From Altericroceibacterium indicum (GTDB lineage Bacteria > Pseudomonadota > Alphaproteobacteria > Sphingomonadales > Sphingomonadaceae), in NCBI RefSeq assembly GCF_009828105.1, contig NZ_WTYQ01000004.1, positions 186,001 through 250,000 of the forward strand: a stretch of 64,000 nt of DNA, given 5' to 3'. The notes beneath the pieces were generated by a model. The model was not told the DNA's origin. It did no database searches and worked only from the letters and a program-made list of their open reading frames with translations. Numbering within the stretch: the first letter of the stretch is position 1; each line of letters opens with the position of its first letter. Shown piece by piece: positions 50,838 through 60,215 of the stretch. The position numbers and the translations under genes were made by a program.

Positions 50838-51922
50838 TGCGCATTCTCTATGTCATCAATTCGCTGGACGGGGGTGGGGGAGCACTGCCGCTGGTGGATA
50901 TTCTCTCCAGCTTTCGCGATGCGGGCCATGAGGCGATTGTGGTTTCGCTGATGGAACGCGATGGCCGCGCTCGCCCCGGTGTGGAGGCGGCAGGGTTTGA
51001 AGTGCAGGTGATTGGCGGTGCTCAGCGACGCTTTGTCAGCACGGCGCTCACTCTCGATAAGATTATACGCAAGCGTAAACCCGATGTTATCGTGACATCT
51101 TTGAGTCACGCAACGCTGACCGGGCAGATCCTTGGCAAATTGCGCAGCGTGCCGGTGGTGAGCTGGCAGCACAATGCATGGCTGAAACCGGCGAATGAAA
51201 CATGGCTGCGGCGCATGTCTGGCCTCAGCCGGCACTGGATTACGGATTCCGAAACTGTGGCCGATTTTGCTCAGTCGCGGCTTGGAATCCCGAGAGAACG
51301 GATCACGCTGTGGCCGATGTTTATCGCCGATAGTAGCGCGCCTGAAGCAACCCCACGGCTGAAAGGCACTTTGCGTCTGGGCAGTCTGGGCCGGCTCCAT
51401 CGCAATAAGGGCTATGATTGCCTGATCCGAGCATTGGCCCGGCTCAAGCAGCAATCGCCTGAATTGGCAGAGAGGCTTTCGGTCCATATCGCAGGCGAAG
51501 GGCCGGAACAGGCTGCTCTGGAAGCGCAGGCGCTGGAATTGGGTGTCGATAATCTGGTGCTTGAAGGCTTCGTTGATCGCCCGCTTGATTTCCTCGCTAC
51601 GCTGGATGGCTATGTGCAGCCATCGCACCATGAAGGCCTGTGTATTGCTGCTCATCAGGCCATGGCCGCAGGCCTTCCGGTCATCGCCAGCCCGGTGGGT
51701 GAAATGGCAAGATCGATCAAGCAGTCAGGCGGCGGTGCTTTGGCACCCTATGGAGATGATGCACTATGGTGCGCTGCGCTGGCCCAATGGTTGTCCCACC
51801 CGGAAGAAGGTTTGCGGCAGGGGCAATTGGGCCGTGCATGGGTGCTGGACCATTATTCGCGCGCAAAATTCCTGGAGCGCGGGGGCGCTTTATTCAGCGA
51901 TGCCGGGCTTGAAAAAGGCTAA
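50837..51922 (+). CDS. Glycosyltransferase family 4
   Basis: GT-B glycosyltransferase of 361 residues. N-terminal MRILYVINSLDGGGGALPLVDIL, DVIVTSLSHATLTGQIL, and C-terminal nucleotide-sugar domain LGSLGRLHRNKGYDCLIRAL, GEGPEQAALEAQALELGV and HHEGLCIAAHQAMAAGLPVIAS with the EX7E-type motif. ATG overlaps the previous stop (TGATG). Last gene of the four-gene set; it likely adds a sugar to the phosphopolyol structure or primes it. Its end is 12 nt from the convergent pncB. Confidence 0.92.
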   Translation: MRILYVINSLDGGGGALPLVDILSSFRDAGHEAIVVSLMERDGRARPGVEAAGFEVQVIGGAQRRFVSTALTLDKIIRKRKPDVIVTSLSHATLTGQILGKLRSVPVVSWQHNAWLKPANETWLRRMSGLSRHWITDSETVADFAQSRLGIPRERITLWPMFIADSSAPEATPRLKGTLRLGSLGRLHRNKGYDCLIRALARLKQQSPELAERLSVHIAGEGPEQAALEAQALELGVDNLVLEGFVDRPLDFLATLDGYVQPSHHEGLCIAAHQAMAAGLPVIASPVGEMARSIKQSGGGALAPYGDDALWCAALAQWLSHPEEGLRQGQLGRAWVLDHYSRAKFLERGGALFSDAGLEKG

Positions 51923-51956
51923 CCCTCAAGCGGTTTACACTTCCACCGGGGTTAGC
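51918..51956. terminator. Hairpin spanning the convergent glycosyltransferase and pncB 3' ends
   Basis: GCTAACCC (51918-51925) pairs with GGGTTAGC (51949-51956), and CGGT/ACCG pairs inside the loop. It includes the last codons of both genes. It could act as a terminator in both directions, but T-tracts are absent. Confidence 0.45.
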
Positions 51957-53239
51957 ACCCTGTCTGCCGTACCGAAAACCCGCAGATAGCGGGCGATTTC
52001 ATCCGGGTTCCCAGTTGCCTTGGCTGGGTTGTCTGAGAGTTTTACGGCCGGGCGGCCATTGGCCTGTGTAACTTTGCAGACGAGCGAAATCGGTTCCAGC
52101 CCAGCTTCACCGTCAGGTTCACAGCCACGGAAATCGTTGGTGAGATTGGTGCCCCAGCCAAAGCTCATCCGCACCCGCCCATGGAAGTGGTGATAGACTT
52201 CCTCAATTCTGTCGATGTCCAGCCCGTCAGAGAAGATCAGCAGCTTCTTGGTCGGGTCGCGGCCCTGTTCCTTCCACCAGCGAATGATCTGTTCACCCGC
52301 TTCAATGGGCGGCGCGCTATCCGGGCGAAACCCGGTCCAATCGGCCAGCCACTCAGGGGCGTTGCGAAGAAAGGCTGTCGTGCCAAAAGCATCGGGCAGG
52401 GCGATCAGCAAATTACCGCCATAATGCTGCCGCCATTTTTCGAGCACACGATAGGGCGCGCCGGCCAGTTCGGCATCACTGGTGGAAAGTGCGGCTTCCA
52501 CCATAGGCAATTCATGCGCATTGGTGCCGATGGCTTCAAGATCCGCATCCATAGCAAGCAGTACATTGGAGGTGCCGATGAAACGGCTACCCAAGCCTTC
52601 TTTCAGCGCTTCCACACACCAGCGTTGCCACAAAAAACCGTGCCGCCGCCGTGTGCCAAAATCGCTGATGACGAGATCAGGAAAGGCGCGGAGCCGTTCG
52701 ACCTTTTCCCATAGTTTCGCCTTGGCGCGGGCGTAGAGAATATCGAGTGCGAAACGATCCTTATTCTGCAACGCCGCGCGTGAGCGCATTTCATTGATGA
52801 TCGCGAGTGCGGGAATTTCCCACATGCTTGTGTGTGTCCAAGGGCCATCAAAATGCAATTCATACTGCCCATCCGCTTTGCGCAGATCATATTCGGGCAG
52901 GCGAAAATCAGCGAGCCATTCGATGAAGTCTGGCTTGAACATCTGCTGCTTGCCGTAAAAACTGTTCCCGGCAAGCCAGATCAGCTCTTTCTTGGTAAAG
53001 CGTAAGCTGCGCGCATGGTCGAGATGCGCGCGCAATTCATCCTCTTCAATCACATCTGCCAAACGCACTGATGTAGAGCGGTTGATCAGCGAGAAGGTGG
53101 CGTTAACGCTGGAATGTTCACGCCAGATCATCTGCAGCATCAGCAGCTTGTAGAAATCCGTATCCAACAGGCTCCGCACGATCGGATCGAGCCGGAAATT
53201 GTGATTATACGTGCGGGTTGCGATATCTGTGACAGCCAT
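51935..53239 (-). CDS. pncB: Nicotinate phosphoribosyltransferase
   Basis: NAD salvage enzyme (EC 6.3.4.21), 434 residues: nicotinate plus PRPP gives nicotinate mononucleotide with ATP hydrolysis. Family motifs: [19 protein letters not shown] at the N-terminus, [14 protein letters not shown] (substrate site), [27 protein letters not shown] with the regulatory His in the TxAHE-like block, and [35 protein letters not shown]. Single gene, 47 nt upstream of the porin stop. Confidence 0.95.
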   Translation of the reverse strand: MAVTDIATRTYNHNFRLDPIVRSLLDTDFYKLLMLQMIWREHSSVNATFSLINRSTSVRLADVIEEDELRAHLDHARSLRFTKKELIWLAGNSFYGKQQMFKPDFIEWLADFRLPEYDLRKADGQYELHFDGPWTHTSMWEIPALAIINEMRSRAALQNKDRFALDILYARAKAKLWEKVERLRAFPDLVISDFGTRRRHGFLWQRWCVEALKEGLGSRFIGTSNVLLAMDADLEAIGTNAHELPMVEAALSTSDAELAGAPYRVLEKWRQHYGGNLLIALPDAFGTTAFLRNAPEWLADWTGFRPDSAPPIEAGEQIIRWWKEQGRDPTKKLLIFSDGLDIDRIEEVYHHFHGRVRMSFGWGTNLTNDFRGCEPDGEAGLEPISLVCKVTQANGRPAVKLSDNPAKATGNPDEIARYLRVFGTADRVLTPVEV

Positions 53240-53286
53240 CGGGCGACCCTAGCTGATGATTTTGCAAAAGAAACACACCGCTGTGA

Positions 53287-54792
53287 TCAAAAGCGGAAAC
53301 TCAGCCAGGTGGAGAAGAAATTGGAGTCCGAATAGCCGGCACGCTCCAGAACGGTGCCGGTGAAGAGGTGTTCATAGCGGCCGCTCAATGTCACGCGCGG
53401 GGTGATGGACCATGAAGCCTGCGCCCGGATCATTTCACCGATATATTTGCCTGACACATTCTCAGTGCCCGCAAAATGGCCCGCTGCCGGGCGATAGACG
53501 GCATCATTTTCAGCATCGCGCCATGCAAAACGATATTCCGTATCGAGCTTCACACCTTTGGCCGGGCGCAAGGAAAGGCCCGGAGCAATGGAAATGAGAT
53601 TGGTTGCTGTGAGACCATTCTGATAGCTGTAATAGGCATTGGTGCCATAGGGCGTGGTGGCATTATGCAAGGTGCCATTGGTATCGTTATAACCACCGCC
53701 ACCTGAAGCATAATCGGCTTTCAAAGTGAGCGCCGGGGCATTGCTACTTTTCCCCAGCCGATAGCTTTGCGAAAGAAATGCCTGCCAGGCTGAAATCTTG
53801 CGGCCATTAAAATTGCCGGACTGGTGGTTTACCGTCCAGTCGATCCCTACGCGGCCTGCATTGCCCCAAATCCGCGTGCCGTAGAAATTGCGCCGATCCC
53901 GCCCGGTTGTACCGCCCCATGAAAAACCATCAAGTTCGAGCCGCCAGATGAAGGGATCAACATAGATTTCTGATCCACCAAACAGGTCCTTGGGCAAAGC
54001 GAAGCCGAGATTGGCACCGCTAAAGCGCGTGCCGTCATCAATCCGGTCGTCCTTGATGCCACCAGTGCCAAGATCGGTAAATTTGAAATCGAACAGATCG
54101 GCACGCACCTTGGCACCGCGCAACCATGCCCGCGTTCCGTTCAAGGCGACGCGGACTGTCAGCGTATCACGGGTGTTGAGGAGCTGGCTGGAACCATCAG
54201 TAAATTCCTGCCGGCCATAGCGGATGCCCGCTTCCAGCCCGCCAATATCACCGCTCAATTCGGCAAAGGCCTGCTGGACAGCAAGGTCATTTTGCCAGGA
54301 AGCGCTTTTGGTGCTGACATTGTGCCCACCCAGATCGCCATGCACCAATTCACCGTAGAAGCGCAGGTTCGGGCCAACATGCAGATCAGCCCCGCCGATC
54401 ACGCGTAAACGGTCACGCCTTTCGCTTGGCTGTTCAATGAGGTTGGGGTTTTCGTAATATTCGGTTCTGATCCGCACTTCGCCTGAAAGGGTGATGTAAA
54501 TGTCGCCATTACTATCAAGCGGCAGATATTTCAGGCGATCCAACAGATCATCACGCTTGGCGGGGTCCCGATATTCGCGCCAGTCTTCCCCCCAGCGGCT
54601 GGAAGCAAAACCGCCGGTCACTGCGCTTTCACCAATCGCCTTGCGTGGATAATGTTCGTGCGAGGGATATTCGGCCTGTTCAGCAGGGGAAAGTGTAGCT
54701 GTGTCGAGCGCAGGGGGCTGGTTTTGGGCTGAAGCCATAGCCGGAAAGGCGAGCGCTATAGCGGCGATGGAATATGCGAGTGGGTGTGACAA
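53287..54792 (-). CDS. Alginate-export-type outer-membrane porin
   Basis: Outer-membrane beta-barrel of 501 residues with signal peptide (SIAAIALAFPAMASAQ) and the AlgE/alginate_exp domain: SGEVRIRTEYYENPN, LRVIGGADLHVGPNLRFYGELVHGD, QQAFAELSGDIGGLEAGIRYGRQEF, and C-terminal FFSTWLSFRF. TTG 54792 is preferred over GTG 54816 because AGGAGAG lies 7 nt before it. It follows dctA on the same strand, after a GC hairpin, and dctA is divergent from a DctB/DctD-like pair. It is therefore more likely a channel for C4-dicarboxylates or related organic acids than for alginate. Members of this family do serve as substrate-specific porins in other proteobacteria. Confidence 0.87.
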   Translation of the reverse strand: MSHPLAYSIAAIALAFPAMASAQNQPPALDTATLSPAEQAEYPSHEHYPRKAIGESAVTGGFASSRWGEDWREYRDPAKRDDLLDRLKYLPLDSNGDIYITLSGEVRIRTEYYENPNLIEQPSERRDRLRVIGGADLHVGPNLRFYGELVHGDLGGHNVSTKSASWQNDLAVQQAFAELSGDIGGLEAGIRYGRQEFTDGSSQLLNTRDTLTVRVALNGTRAWLRGAKVRADLFDFKFTDLGTGGIKDDRIDDGTRFSGANLGFALPKDLFGGSEIYVDPFIWRLELDGFSWGGTTGRDRRNFYGTRIWGNAGRVGIDWTVNHQSGNFNGRKISAWQAFLSQSYRLGKSSNAPALTLKADYASGGGGYNDTNGTLHNATTPYGTNAYYSYQNGLTATNLISIAPGLSLRPAKGVKLDTEYRFAWRDAENDAVYRPAAGHFAGTENVSGKYIGEMIRAQASWSITPRVTLSGRYEHLFTGTVLERAGYSDSNFFSTWLSFRF

Positions 54793-54902
54793 GGGAACTC
54801 TCCTCTTGGACCGCACGCCTCTCTGGCTGCCTGATGGAGCGTTCCACCGGCGCGAAGAATGCGACCCGTTTTTTTATGTTGTTTTTGTTTGGTTTGTTTG
54901 GG

Positions 54903-54926
54903 GGAGGGGGCATCGTAGCCCCCTCC
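54903..54926 (-). other. Hairpin between dctA and porin
   Basis: GGAGGGGGC/GCCCCCTCC, 9 bp, 6-nt loop, starting 12 nt after the dctA stop. There is no T-run in the minus direction. Probably lowers read-through from dctA into the porin or protects the dctA mRNA. Confidence 0.55.
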
Positions 54927-54937
54927 AGTAGGCTTAC

Positions 54938-56269
54938 TCATTCAGCGGGGGCAAGCACCGCGCCTTCTTCATCCATATGCGGGGCGGTTCCGGCCAGAGC
55001 CGCATCAAAGCGGGACTTATCGAACTTACCTTCCCAACGTGACACCACAATTGTGGCGACCGCATTGCCGATGAAGTTGGTGAGGCTGCGGCATTCTGAC
55101 ATGAAGCGGTCAATCCCGAGGATCAGCGCCATACCTGCGACCGGAACCGTCGGCACAATGCTAAGTGTTGCGGCGAGCGTGATGAAGCCTGCGCCAGTCA
55201 CGCCTGCGGCCCCCTTGGATGATAGCATGGCTACGCCGAGCAGAAGGAACTGTTGCCCGATGGTGAGATCAACGCCCACGGCTTGCGCAATGAACAGGGC
55301 AGCCAGCGTCATATAGATATTGGTGCCATCGAGATTGAAGGAATAGCCGGTTGGGACCACAAGGCCGACAATAGACTTAGGGCAGCCAGCACGTTCCATT
55401 TTTTCAATCAGGCTTGGCAGAGCGCTTTCCGAAGAGGACGTGCCCAGAACCAGCAGCAATTCAGCGCGCAGATAGCGGATCAGACCAAAGATCGAGAAAC
55501 CGCAGAAGCGCGCCACTGTACCCAGAACCACGATCACGAAGAGCAGCGATGTGGCGTAGAATGTGCCGACCAGCGTGGCCAGGCCAGCCAGCGTGCCGAC
55601 GCCATATTTGCCAACCGTAAAGGCAATCGCGCCAAAGGCACCGATCGGAGCTGCTTTCATCACGATCGCAACGACCTTGAAGAAGGCTACCGAAACATCA
55701 TTCAGCAGATCCAGCACGCGTTGTCCGCGTTCACCGACCATGGCGAGTGCGATGCCAAACAGGATCGCGATGAGCAGGACTTGCAGGATGTTGTTCTGCG
55801 TCAGTGCGCCGGTGAACGTATCCGGGATGATGTTGAGGAGGAATGCCACCAATGAGGTGTCATGTGCCTTGGCTGCATAATCGGCCACCGCTGCGCCATC
55901 GAGCGTTGCAGGGTCAATATGCATTCCCGCACCGGGCTGCACGACATTGGCAACCACCATCCCGATCAGCAGGGCGAGAGTTGAAAAGAACAGGAAATAG
56001 GCAAAGGCCTTGCCTGCCACGCGGCCCACCGCGCCCAGATCGCGCATTCCGGCAACCCCGGTCACAATGGTCAGGAAGATCACCGGCGCGATAATCATTT
56101 TGATGAGCTTGATGAAGGCGTCCCCGATGGGTTTCAGTGCTTCACCTGTTGCGGGGAAGAAGTGCCCCACCAGCACACCGGCTATAATCGCGACCAGCAC
56201 CTGCGCATAAAGATGCCGATACCATGGCTTTTTCTCATGGGAGACATGTGTCGCGGGAACTTCAATCAT
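54938..56269 (-). CDS. dctA: DctA, C4-dicarboxylate:cation symporter
   Basis: Inner-membrane DAACS transporter, 443 residues, taking up succinate, malate and fumarate. Helix 1 [18 protein letters not shown], the serine-rich re-entrant loop [19 protein letters not shown], the substrate-binding [24 protein letters not shown], and [23 protein letters not shown] are canonical. Length matches E. coli and rhizobial DctA. Divergent from the sensor-kinase gene by 249 nt. A GTGC-N8-GCAC dyad at 56473-56488 is a candidate activator site. Confidence 0.96.
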   Translation of the reverse strand: MIEVPATHVSHEKKPWYRHLYAQVLVAIIAGVLVGHFFPATGEALKPIGDAFIKLIKMIIAPVIFLTIVTGVAGMRDLGAVGRVAGKAFAYFLFFSTLALLIGMVVANVVQPGAGMHIDPATLDGAAVADYAAKAHDTSLVAFLLNIIPDTFTGALTQNNILQVLLIAILFGIALAMVGERGQRVLDLLNDVSVAFFKVVAIVMKAAPIGAFGAIAFTVGKYGVGTLAGLATLVGTFYATSLLFVIVVLGTVARFCGFSIFGLIRYLRAELLLVLGTSSSESALPSLIEKMERAGCPKSIVGLVVPTGYSFNLDGTNIYMTLAALFIAQAVGVDLTIGQQFLLLGVAMLSSKGAAGVTGAGFITLAATLSIVPTVPVAGMALILGIDRFMSECRSLTNFIGNAVATIVVSRWEGKFDKSRFDAALAGTAPHMDEEGAVLAPAE

Positions 56270-56471
56270 GTGGCTTACCTTTCGACCTCTCTCTTCCGTC
56301 CACGCCCTGAGTGGGCTGGTACGGCCTTATTAGAAGTGTGCAGGATTTTGCTGTGCGGGTTTGTATAGAATCCGTAAAAGAATAAAATAGAATTAAATCA
56401 ATTATTTGTTGCTACTTCTCAAGTTTGGCACGGTGAAATTTGTGCAATTTATGGAACGGGATTGCGTGAAA

Positions 56472-56489
56472 AGTGCAAATTGTTGCACA
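56472..56489. promoter_or_regulatory. Candidate DctD-type activator site
   Basis: GTGCAAATTGTTGCAC (56473-56488) has GTGC and GCAC half-sites separated by 8 bp. This resembles the TGTGC...GCACA layout reported for rhizobial DctD sites. A weaker TGTGC-N8-GC half-match lies at about 56337. No -24/-12 sigma-54 element with proper spacing is visible. Confidence 0.4.
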
Positions 56490-56518
56490 CTTAAAGGCAA
56501 GTCGGTAGGATATGCTCG

Positions 56519-58264
56519 ATGACGAAACGCCACTTCCTTCGCCGGTTTGGCTGGTTGCCAATCGCCCTTGTGGTGACATTGGCTATCAGCCTGCTGGCAG
56601 GCCATCTGGCGGAGCAGCGCGAATTGGACAGCCTTCGGCAAAGCGGGCGTACCGATCTCCAGTTGCGGCAGGACCTCCTCGATAGTGAAATCGCCCGTTA
56701 TCGGCTCTTACCGCTCGCATTGGCAGATGATCGGGATGTGGGTGCAGCCATGGCCCAGCAACCCGGCGCGATAGATGCGCTTAATCGCAAATTCGAACGC
56801 CTTGCCAAGGCCACTGGCGCTGCCGCGATCTATGCTATCCTGCCGGATGGTGAAGCCATCGCGGCAAGCAACTGGCGCGAACCGACCAGCTTTGTTGGCG
56901 CATCCTATAGTTTTCGAAATTACTTCATAGATGCTGTGAAAAATGGCGAAGGATCACAATTCACACTTGGTACGATGAGCCAGAAGCCGGGCCTTTATCT
57001 GTCAGGCCGTACCCAGTCCGGGGGTGTGATCGTAGTGAAGATCGATTTCCGCGAAATTGAGCGGCAATGGCGTGTAGCAGGTGGCATCACTTATGCTGCT
57101 GACGCTCAGGGGGTGATTATTATCACTAGCAGGCCGGAGTGGCGCTTTCGTGCCACTCGGAGCTTGTCCCGCGAAGAACTGGCGCAGTTCAGGTCGCAGA
57201 TTCAGGACAATAAGCAGCGCGCGGCTCTGCTTCGCTTGCGCAATGCGCCGGGTGGTCTGGTCTCACTCCCCGGCAATAAGGAGCGATTCCTGCAGGTTAG
57301 TCTTGAAGATAAGACAATCGGCGGGACGATTAATTTGCTCATACCAGTCAGCAATAAGGTGGAACCGATCGCCAATTATGTGCGGCTGGCGGCTGGGCTC
57401 TTGGCGGCTGTGTTTTTCGCCGCATTGTGGGGGTGGAGAGAGCGTGCGCAGCGCCGGGCCGAACGTATGGCCACTGCCGAGGCTCGCAATACGGAATTGG
57501 AACAGGCCGTGACGCAAAGGACCGCGGCGCTCGAACATGCGATGGAAGAGCGCGTGGCGAGTGAGAAACGGGCGGCCGAATTGCGCGAAGGCTTGCGGCA
57601 GGCGAACCGATTGGCGACGCTGGGCCAGGTCACAGCATCTGTGGCGCATGAAACCGCACAACCGGTCGCAGCGATCCGCAACTATGCCAACAATGGAGAA
57701 ACATTGTTAGAGCGTGGTGAGGTGGAGCAAGTCCGGGGCAACCTTCAGGCCATCGCACGCCTCACCGAAAGGATTGGCGCAGTCACGTCAGAATTACGAG
57801 GTTTTGCGCGTAAAAACCCCGGTGTCCTCAGATCTGTGTCCCTGGCTGAGGTCGTGGATGGCGCTTTGCTGATTATGCGGGAGCAATTGAGCGCAGTCAC
57901 TTTTACCTCACCCGCAATCAGCCCTGATCTGATGGTCATGGCTGGAAAAGTGCGGCTGGAACAAGTGCTGGTGAATATTCTCCAGAATGCATTGGAAGCG
58001 CTCGACGGTGTGCCCAACCCAAAAATCAGCGTGATGCTGGATAAGGCAGATGACCATGTTGCACTGGAAATTCGGGATAATGGCCCCGGTGTCGCGCCTG
58101 ATATCGCCCGCGATTTGTTCACCCCTTTTGTCACAAGCCGGGCATCGGGGTTGGGGCTAGGATTGGTCATTGCGCATGACATCATGGTCGATTTTGGCGG
58201 GAGCTTACGGTTGATCCCCTCCGCGCAAGGCGCTTGCTTCAGGATGGAGCTGAAACGCCCATGA
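56519..58264 (+). CDS. dctB: DctB-like sensor histidine kinase
   Basis: Membrane kinase of 581 residues. TM1 about residues 13-30, a periplasmic double-Cache sensor (31-285, with REPTSFVGASYSFRNYF and KPGLYLSGRTQSGGVIVVKIDF), TM2 about 287-305, a cytoplasmic coiled coil (310-365), then H-box VTASVAHETAQPVAAIRNYA with phospho-acceptor His377. The ATPase domain has LVNILQNALEAL, LEIRDNGPGV and GLGLGLVIAHDIM. The H-box departs from the usual HELNQPL of DctB. AGGA lies 8 nt before ATG 56519. Overlaps the regulator by ATGA and is divergent from dctA, so it likely senses C4-dicarboxylates. Confidence 0.92.
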   Translation: MTKRHFLRRFGWLPIALVVTLAISLLAGHLAEQRELDSLRQSGRTDLQLRQDLLDSEIARYRLLPLALADDRDVGAAMAQQPGAIDALNRKFERLAKATGAAAIYAILPDGEAIAASNWREPTSFVGASYSFRNYFIDAVKNGEGSQFTLGTMSQKPGLYLSGRTQSGGVIVVKIDFREIERQWRVAGGITYAADAQGVIIITSRPEWRFRATRSLSREELAQFRSQIQDNKQRAALLRLRNAPGGLVSLPGNKERFLQVSLEDKTIGGTINLLIPVSNKVEPIANYVRLAAGLLAAVFFAALWGWRERAQRRAERMATAEARNTELEQAVTQRTAALEHAMEERVASEKRAAELREGLRQANRLATLGQVTASVAHETAQPVAAIRNYANNGETLLERGEVEQVRGNLQAIARLTERIGAVTSELRGFARKNPGVLRSVSLAEVVDGALLIMREQLSAVTFTSPAISPDLMVMAGKVRLEQVLVNILQNALEALDGVPNPKISVMLDKADDHVALEIRDNGPGVAPDIARDLFTPFVTSRASGLGLGLVIAHDIMVDFGGSLRLIPSAQGACFRMELKRP

Positions 58265-59565
58265 GCGATGTTGAGGCAGGGCGCGTGGCGCTCGTGGATG
58301 ATGATGAGGACGTGCGGGGGTCATTGCGCCAGTCGCTCGAATTGGCTGGCTATGCGGTGGATGAATTTGGCGATGGCGCTGCGGCGTTGAGCAAGATTGA
58401 CGCCCATTACCCCGGAGTGGTTGTGTCAGACGTACGTATGCCGGGTATGTCGGGCATTGAATTGTTTCGCAGCCTGAATGCCATGGACGCGCAATTGCCC
58501 GTAGTGTTGATCACCGGGCATGGCGATATTGCCATGGCGGTGGATGCGCTGAAAAGCGGCGCATGGGATTTTCTCACCAAACCCTTTGCCCCTGAAACCT
58601 TGCTGGCTGCGGCAGCACGGGCGGCGGAAACAAGGCGGCTGGTGCTGGAAAACCGGAGATTAAGAGCGCTGTCCGAGGAGAGCAGCAGTTCCGCCCTCAT
58701 TGGGCGCTCTCCTCAGATAGACCAGTTGCGGCAGACCATAAAAGTGCTGGCCGATGCTGATATCGATGTGCTGGTGGAAGGAGAAACAGGCACAGGCAAG
58801 GAACTGGTCGCCAGGCTGATCCATCGCGGAGGCAAGCGGGCACGCCACCGTTTCACCACTCTTCCCTGTGCCACATTTACTGATCGTCTGGTTGATGAGA
58901 GTGTCTTTGGGCAGAACGGTCTCGTGGCTAGTGCGCATCGCGGGACGCTTTATCTCGATGATCTCGATCAGGCACCTGCCATGCTTCAAGCGCGGCTGAG
59001 CAGCCTGCTTGAAGAGCGAGCTCTGCCCGCAACGACTGGTGAGCGGACACAGGTTCTCGATTTGCGGGTCATCGGTTCGATTGATGATAGCGAGCGAGCA
59101 CGGGAGGCGGTCGATGCCGCACTGCTTCACCGGCTGGCGGCTGTTCGCTTACGGATTCCGCCTTTGCGTGAACGATGCGAAGATCTGCCTTTGCTTTTTG
59201 CCCACTGTCTTGGCGAAGCGGCGTCTCGTTTGCGCAAAGAGGTTCCCGATGTAAGCGGCGCAATCATCGCACGGCTCGATGGATATGATTGGCCGGGCAA
59301 TGTCCGCGAACTGGCGCATTTCGCCAATCGTGTGGTGCTGGGCATTGAAAGCGATGGACCTTCCCATAGCGGTAATACGCAAAGCCTGCCCGAACGGATG
59401 GAGGATTTCGAACGCAGCGCGATTACGCAGGCGATTCAAGACTCAGCCGGTGATATTGGTGCGGCGATTGAAGCTTTGGGGCTGCCGCGAAAAACATTCT
59501 ATTATCGAGCCAAACGCTTAGGGATTGATATCAAGCGTGAAAGGCATCTGGCCAAGGATTCATAG
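58261..59565 (+). CDS. dctD: DctD/NtrC-like response regulator without GAFTGA loop
   Basis: Response regulator of 434 residues from ATG 58261 (overlapping the kinase stop). Receiver with phospho-Asp57, Thr85 and Lys107. AAA+ domain: Walker A GETGTGKE (174-181), a degenerate Walker B TLYLDDLD (229-236, second acid Asp rather than Glu) and sensor II region GYDWPGNVREL. Fis-type HTH at the end (DIGAAIEALGLPRKTFYYRAKRLGI). Between VDESVFG and HRGTLYL only about eight residues remain, so the GAFTGA loop that contacts sigma-54 is missing. Like the Rhodobacter NtrC and HupR-type proteins, it probably acts through the housekeeping sigma factor. Confidence 0.9.
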   Translation: MSDVEAGRVALVDDDEDVRGSLRQSLELAGYAVDEFGDGAAALSKIDAHYPGVVVSDVRMPGMSGIELFRSLNAMDAQLPVVLITGHGDIAMAVDALKSGAWDFLTKPFAPETLLAAAARAAETRRLVLENRRLRALSEESSSSALIGRSPQIDQLRQTIKVLADADIDVLVEGETGTGKELVARLIHRGGKRARHRFTTLPCATFTDRLVDESVFGQNGLVASAHRGTLYLDDLDQAPAMLQARLSSLLEERALPATTGERTQVLDLRVIGSIDDSERAREAVDAALLHRLAAVRLRIPPLRERCEDLPLLFAHCLGEAASRLRKEVPDVSGAIIARLDGYDWPGNVRELAHFANRVVLGIESDGPSHSGNTQSLPERMEDFERSAITQAIQDSAGDIGAAIEALGLPRKTFYYRAKRLGIDIKRERHLAKDS

Positions 59566-59588
59566 CGTCCGAAAGTTAAGGCATGCTT

Positions 59589-60215
59589 TCAGCATGGCAA
59601 TTCGACAATCTGATCGGCGAGACGGTTCAGCTCTACCCTGTCATGTGACACGTAGAGAATGGGCAGGTGTAATTCATCGCGGATACGCTCGATGACGGTC
59701 ATGATCCCCTCACGCCGCGCCGGATCGAGGGAGGAGAGCGGTTCATCCATCAACAGAAAACGCGGGGCAGAAAGAAGCGCACGGCCTATCGCCACACGCT
59801 GCGCTTCACCGCCAGACAGCGTGCGTGGGCGCCGTTCCAGCAAATGCGCGATTCCCAGAAATTGGGTCGCTTCTTCCAATGCCATCCAACGCCGATCCAC
59901 CGGGGCAAGCTTTTGACCAAACAGCAGATTTTCCCTGACATTGCGATGGGGGAACAGGCGAATATCCTGAAAGACATAGCCGCAGGAGCGTGCCTCTGGT
60001 GGGAGGTTCAGCTTTGTTTTTGCATCGAACAGCTTGCTTCCAGCTACAGTGATATGGCCGCTTGTCGGGCGGATCAGCCCAGCCATGGCATCAAGAATAC
60101 TTGTCTTGCCCACACCTGAAGGGCCAAACAGACCGGTGATGCCTGCAGTGCTGCTGAAGGTTGCGTTAATCTGGCGGTTGCCACGGCTGAGCGTGATATC
60201 CACATCAAAGAACAT
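59589..60215 (-). CDS. modC: ModC-like molybdate ABC transporter ATPase, no TOBE domain
   Basis: ABC ATPase of 208 residues. Walker A GPSGVGKTSILD, Q-loop CGYVFQDIRLFPH, signature LSGGEAQRVAIGRALL, Walker B FLLMDEPLSSLD, H-loop YVSHD. Best match in layout to ModC because of the overlapping ModB-type permease (11-nt overlap). Standard ModC has a C-terminal Mop/TOBE molybdate-binding domain of about 130 residues; here the protein stops after the ATPase core, so cytoplasmic molybdate feedback is missing. Sulfate or tungstate specificity cannot be excluded. Confidence 0.85.
   Translation of the reverse strand: MFFDVDITLSRGNRQINATFSSTAGITGLFGPSGVGKTSILDAMAGLIRPTSGHITVAGSKLFDAKTKLNLPPEARSCGYVFQDIRLFPHRNVRENLLFGQKLAPVDRRWMALEEATQFLGIAHLLERRPRTLSGGEAQRVAIGRALLSAPRFLLMDEPLSSLDPARREGIMTVIERIRDELHLPILYVSHDRVELNRLADQIVELPC

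Noticed and set aside
56426-56446. TTGGCAC...TGTGCA resembling a -24/-12 sigma-54 promoter
   Set aside because: The GG and GC elements are 17 nt apart instead of 12, so it cannot be a sigma-54 promoter; its orientation is also away from dctA.
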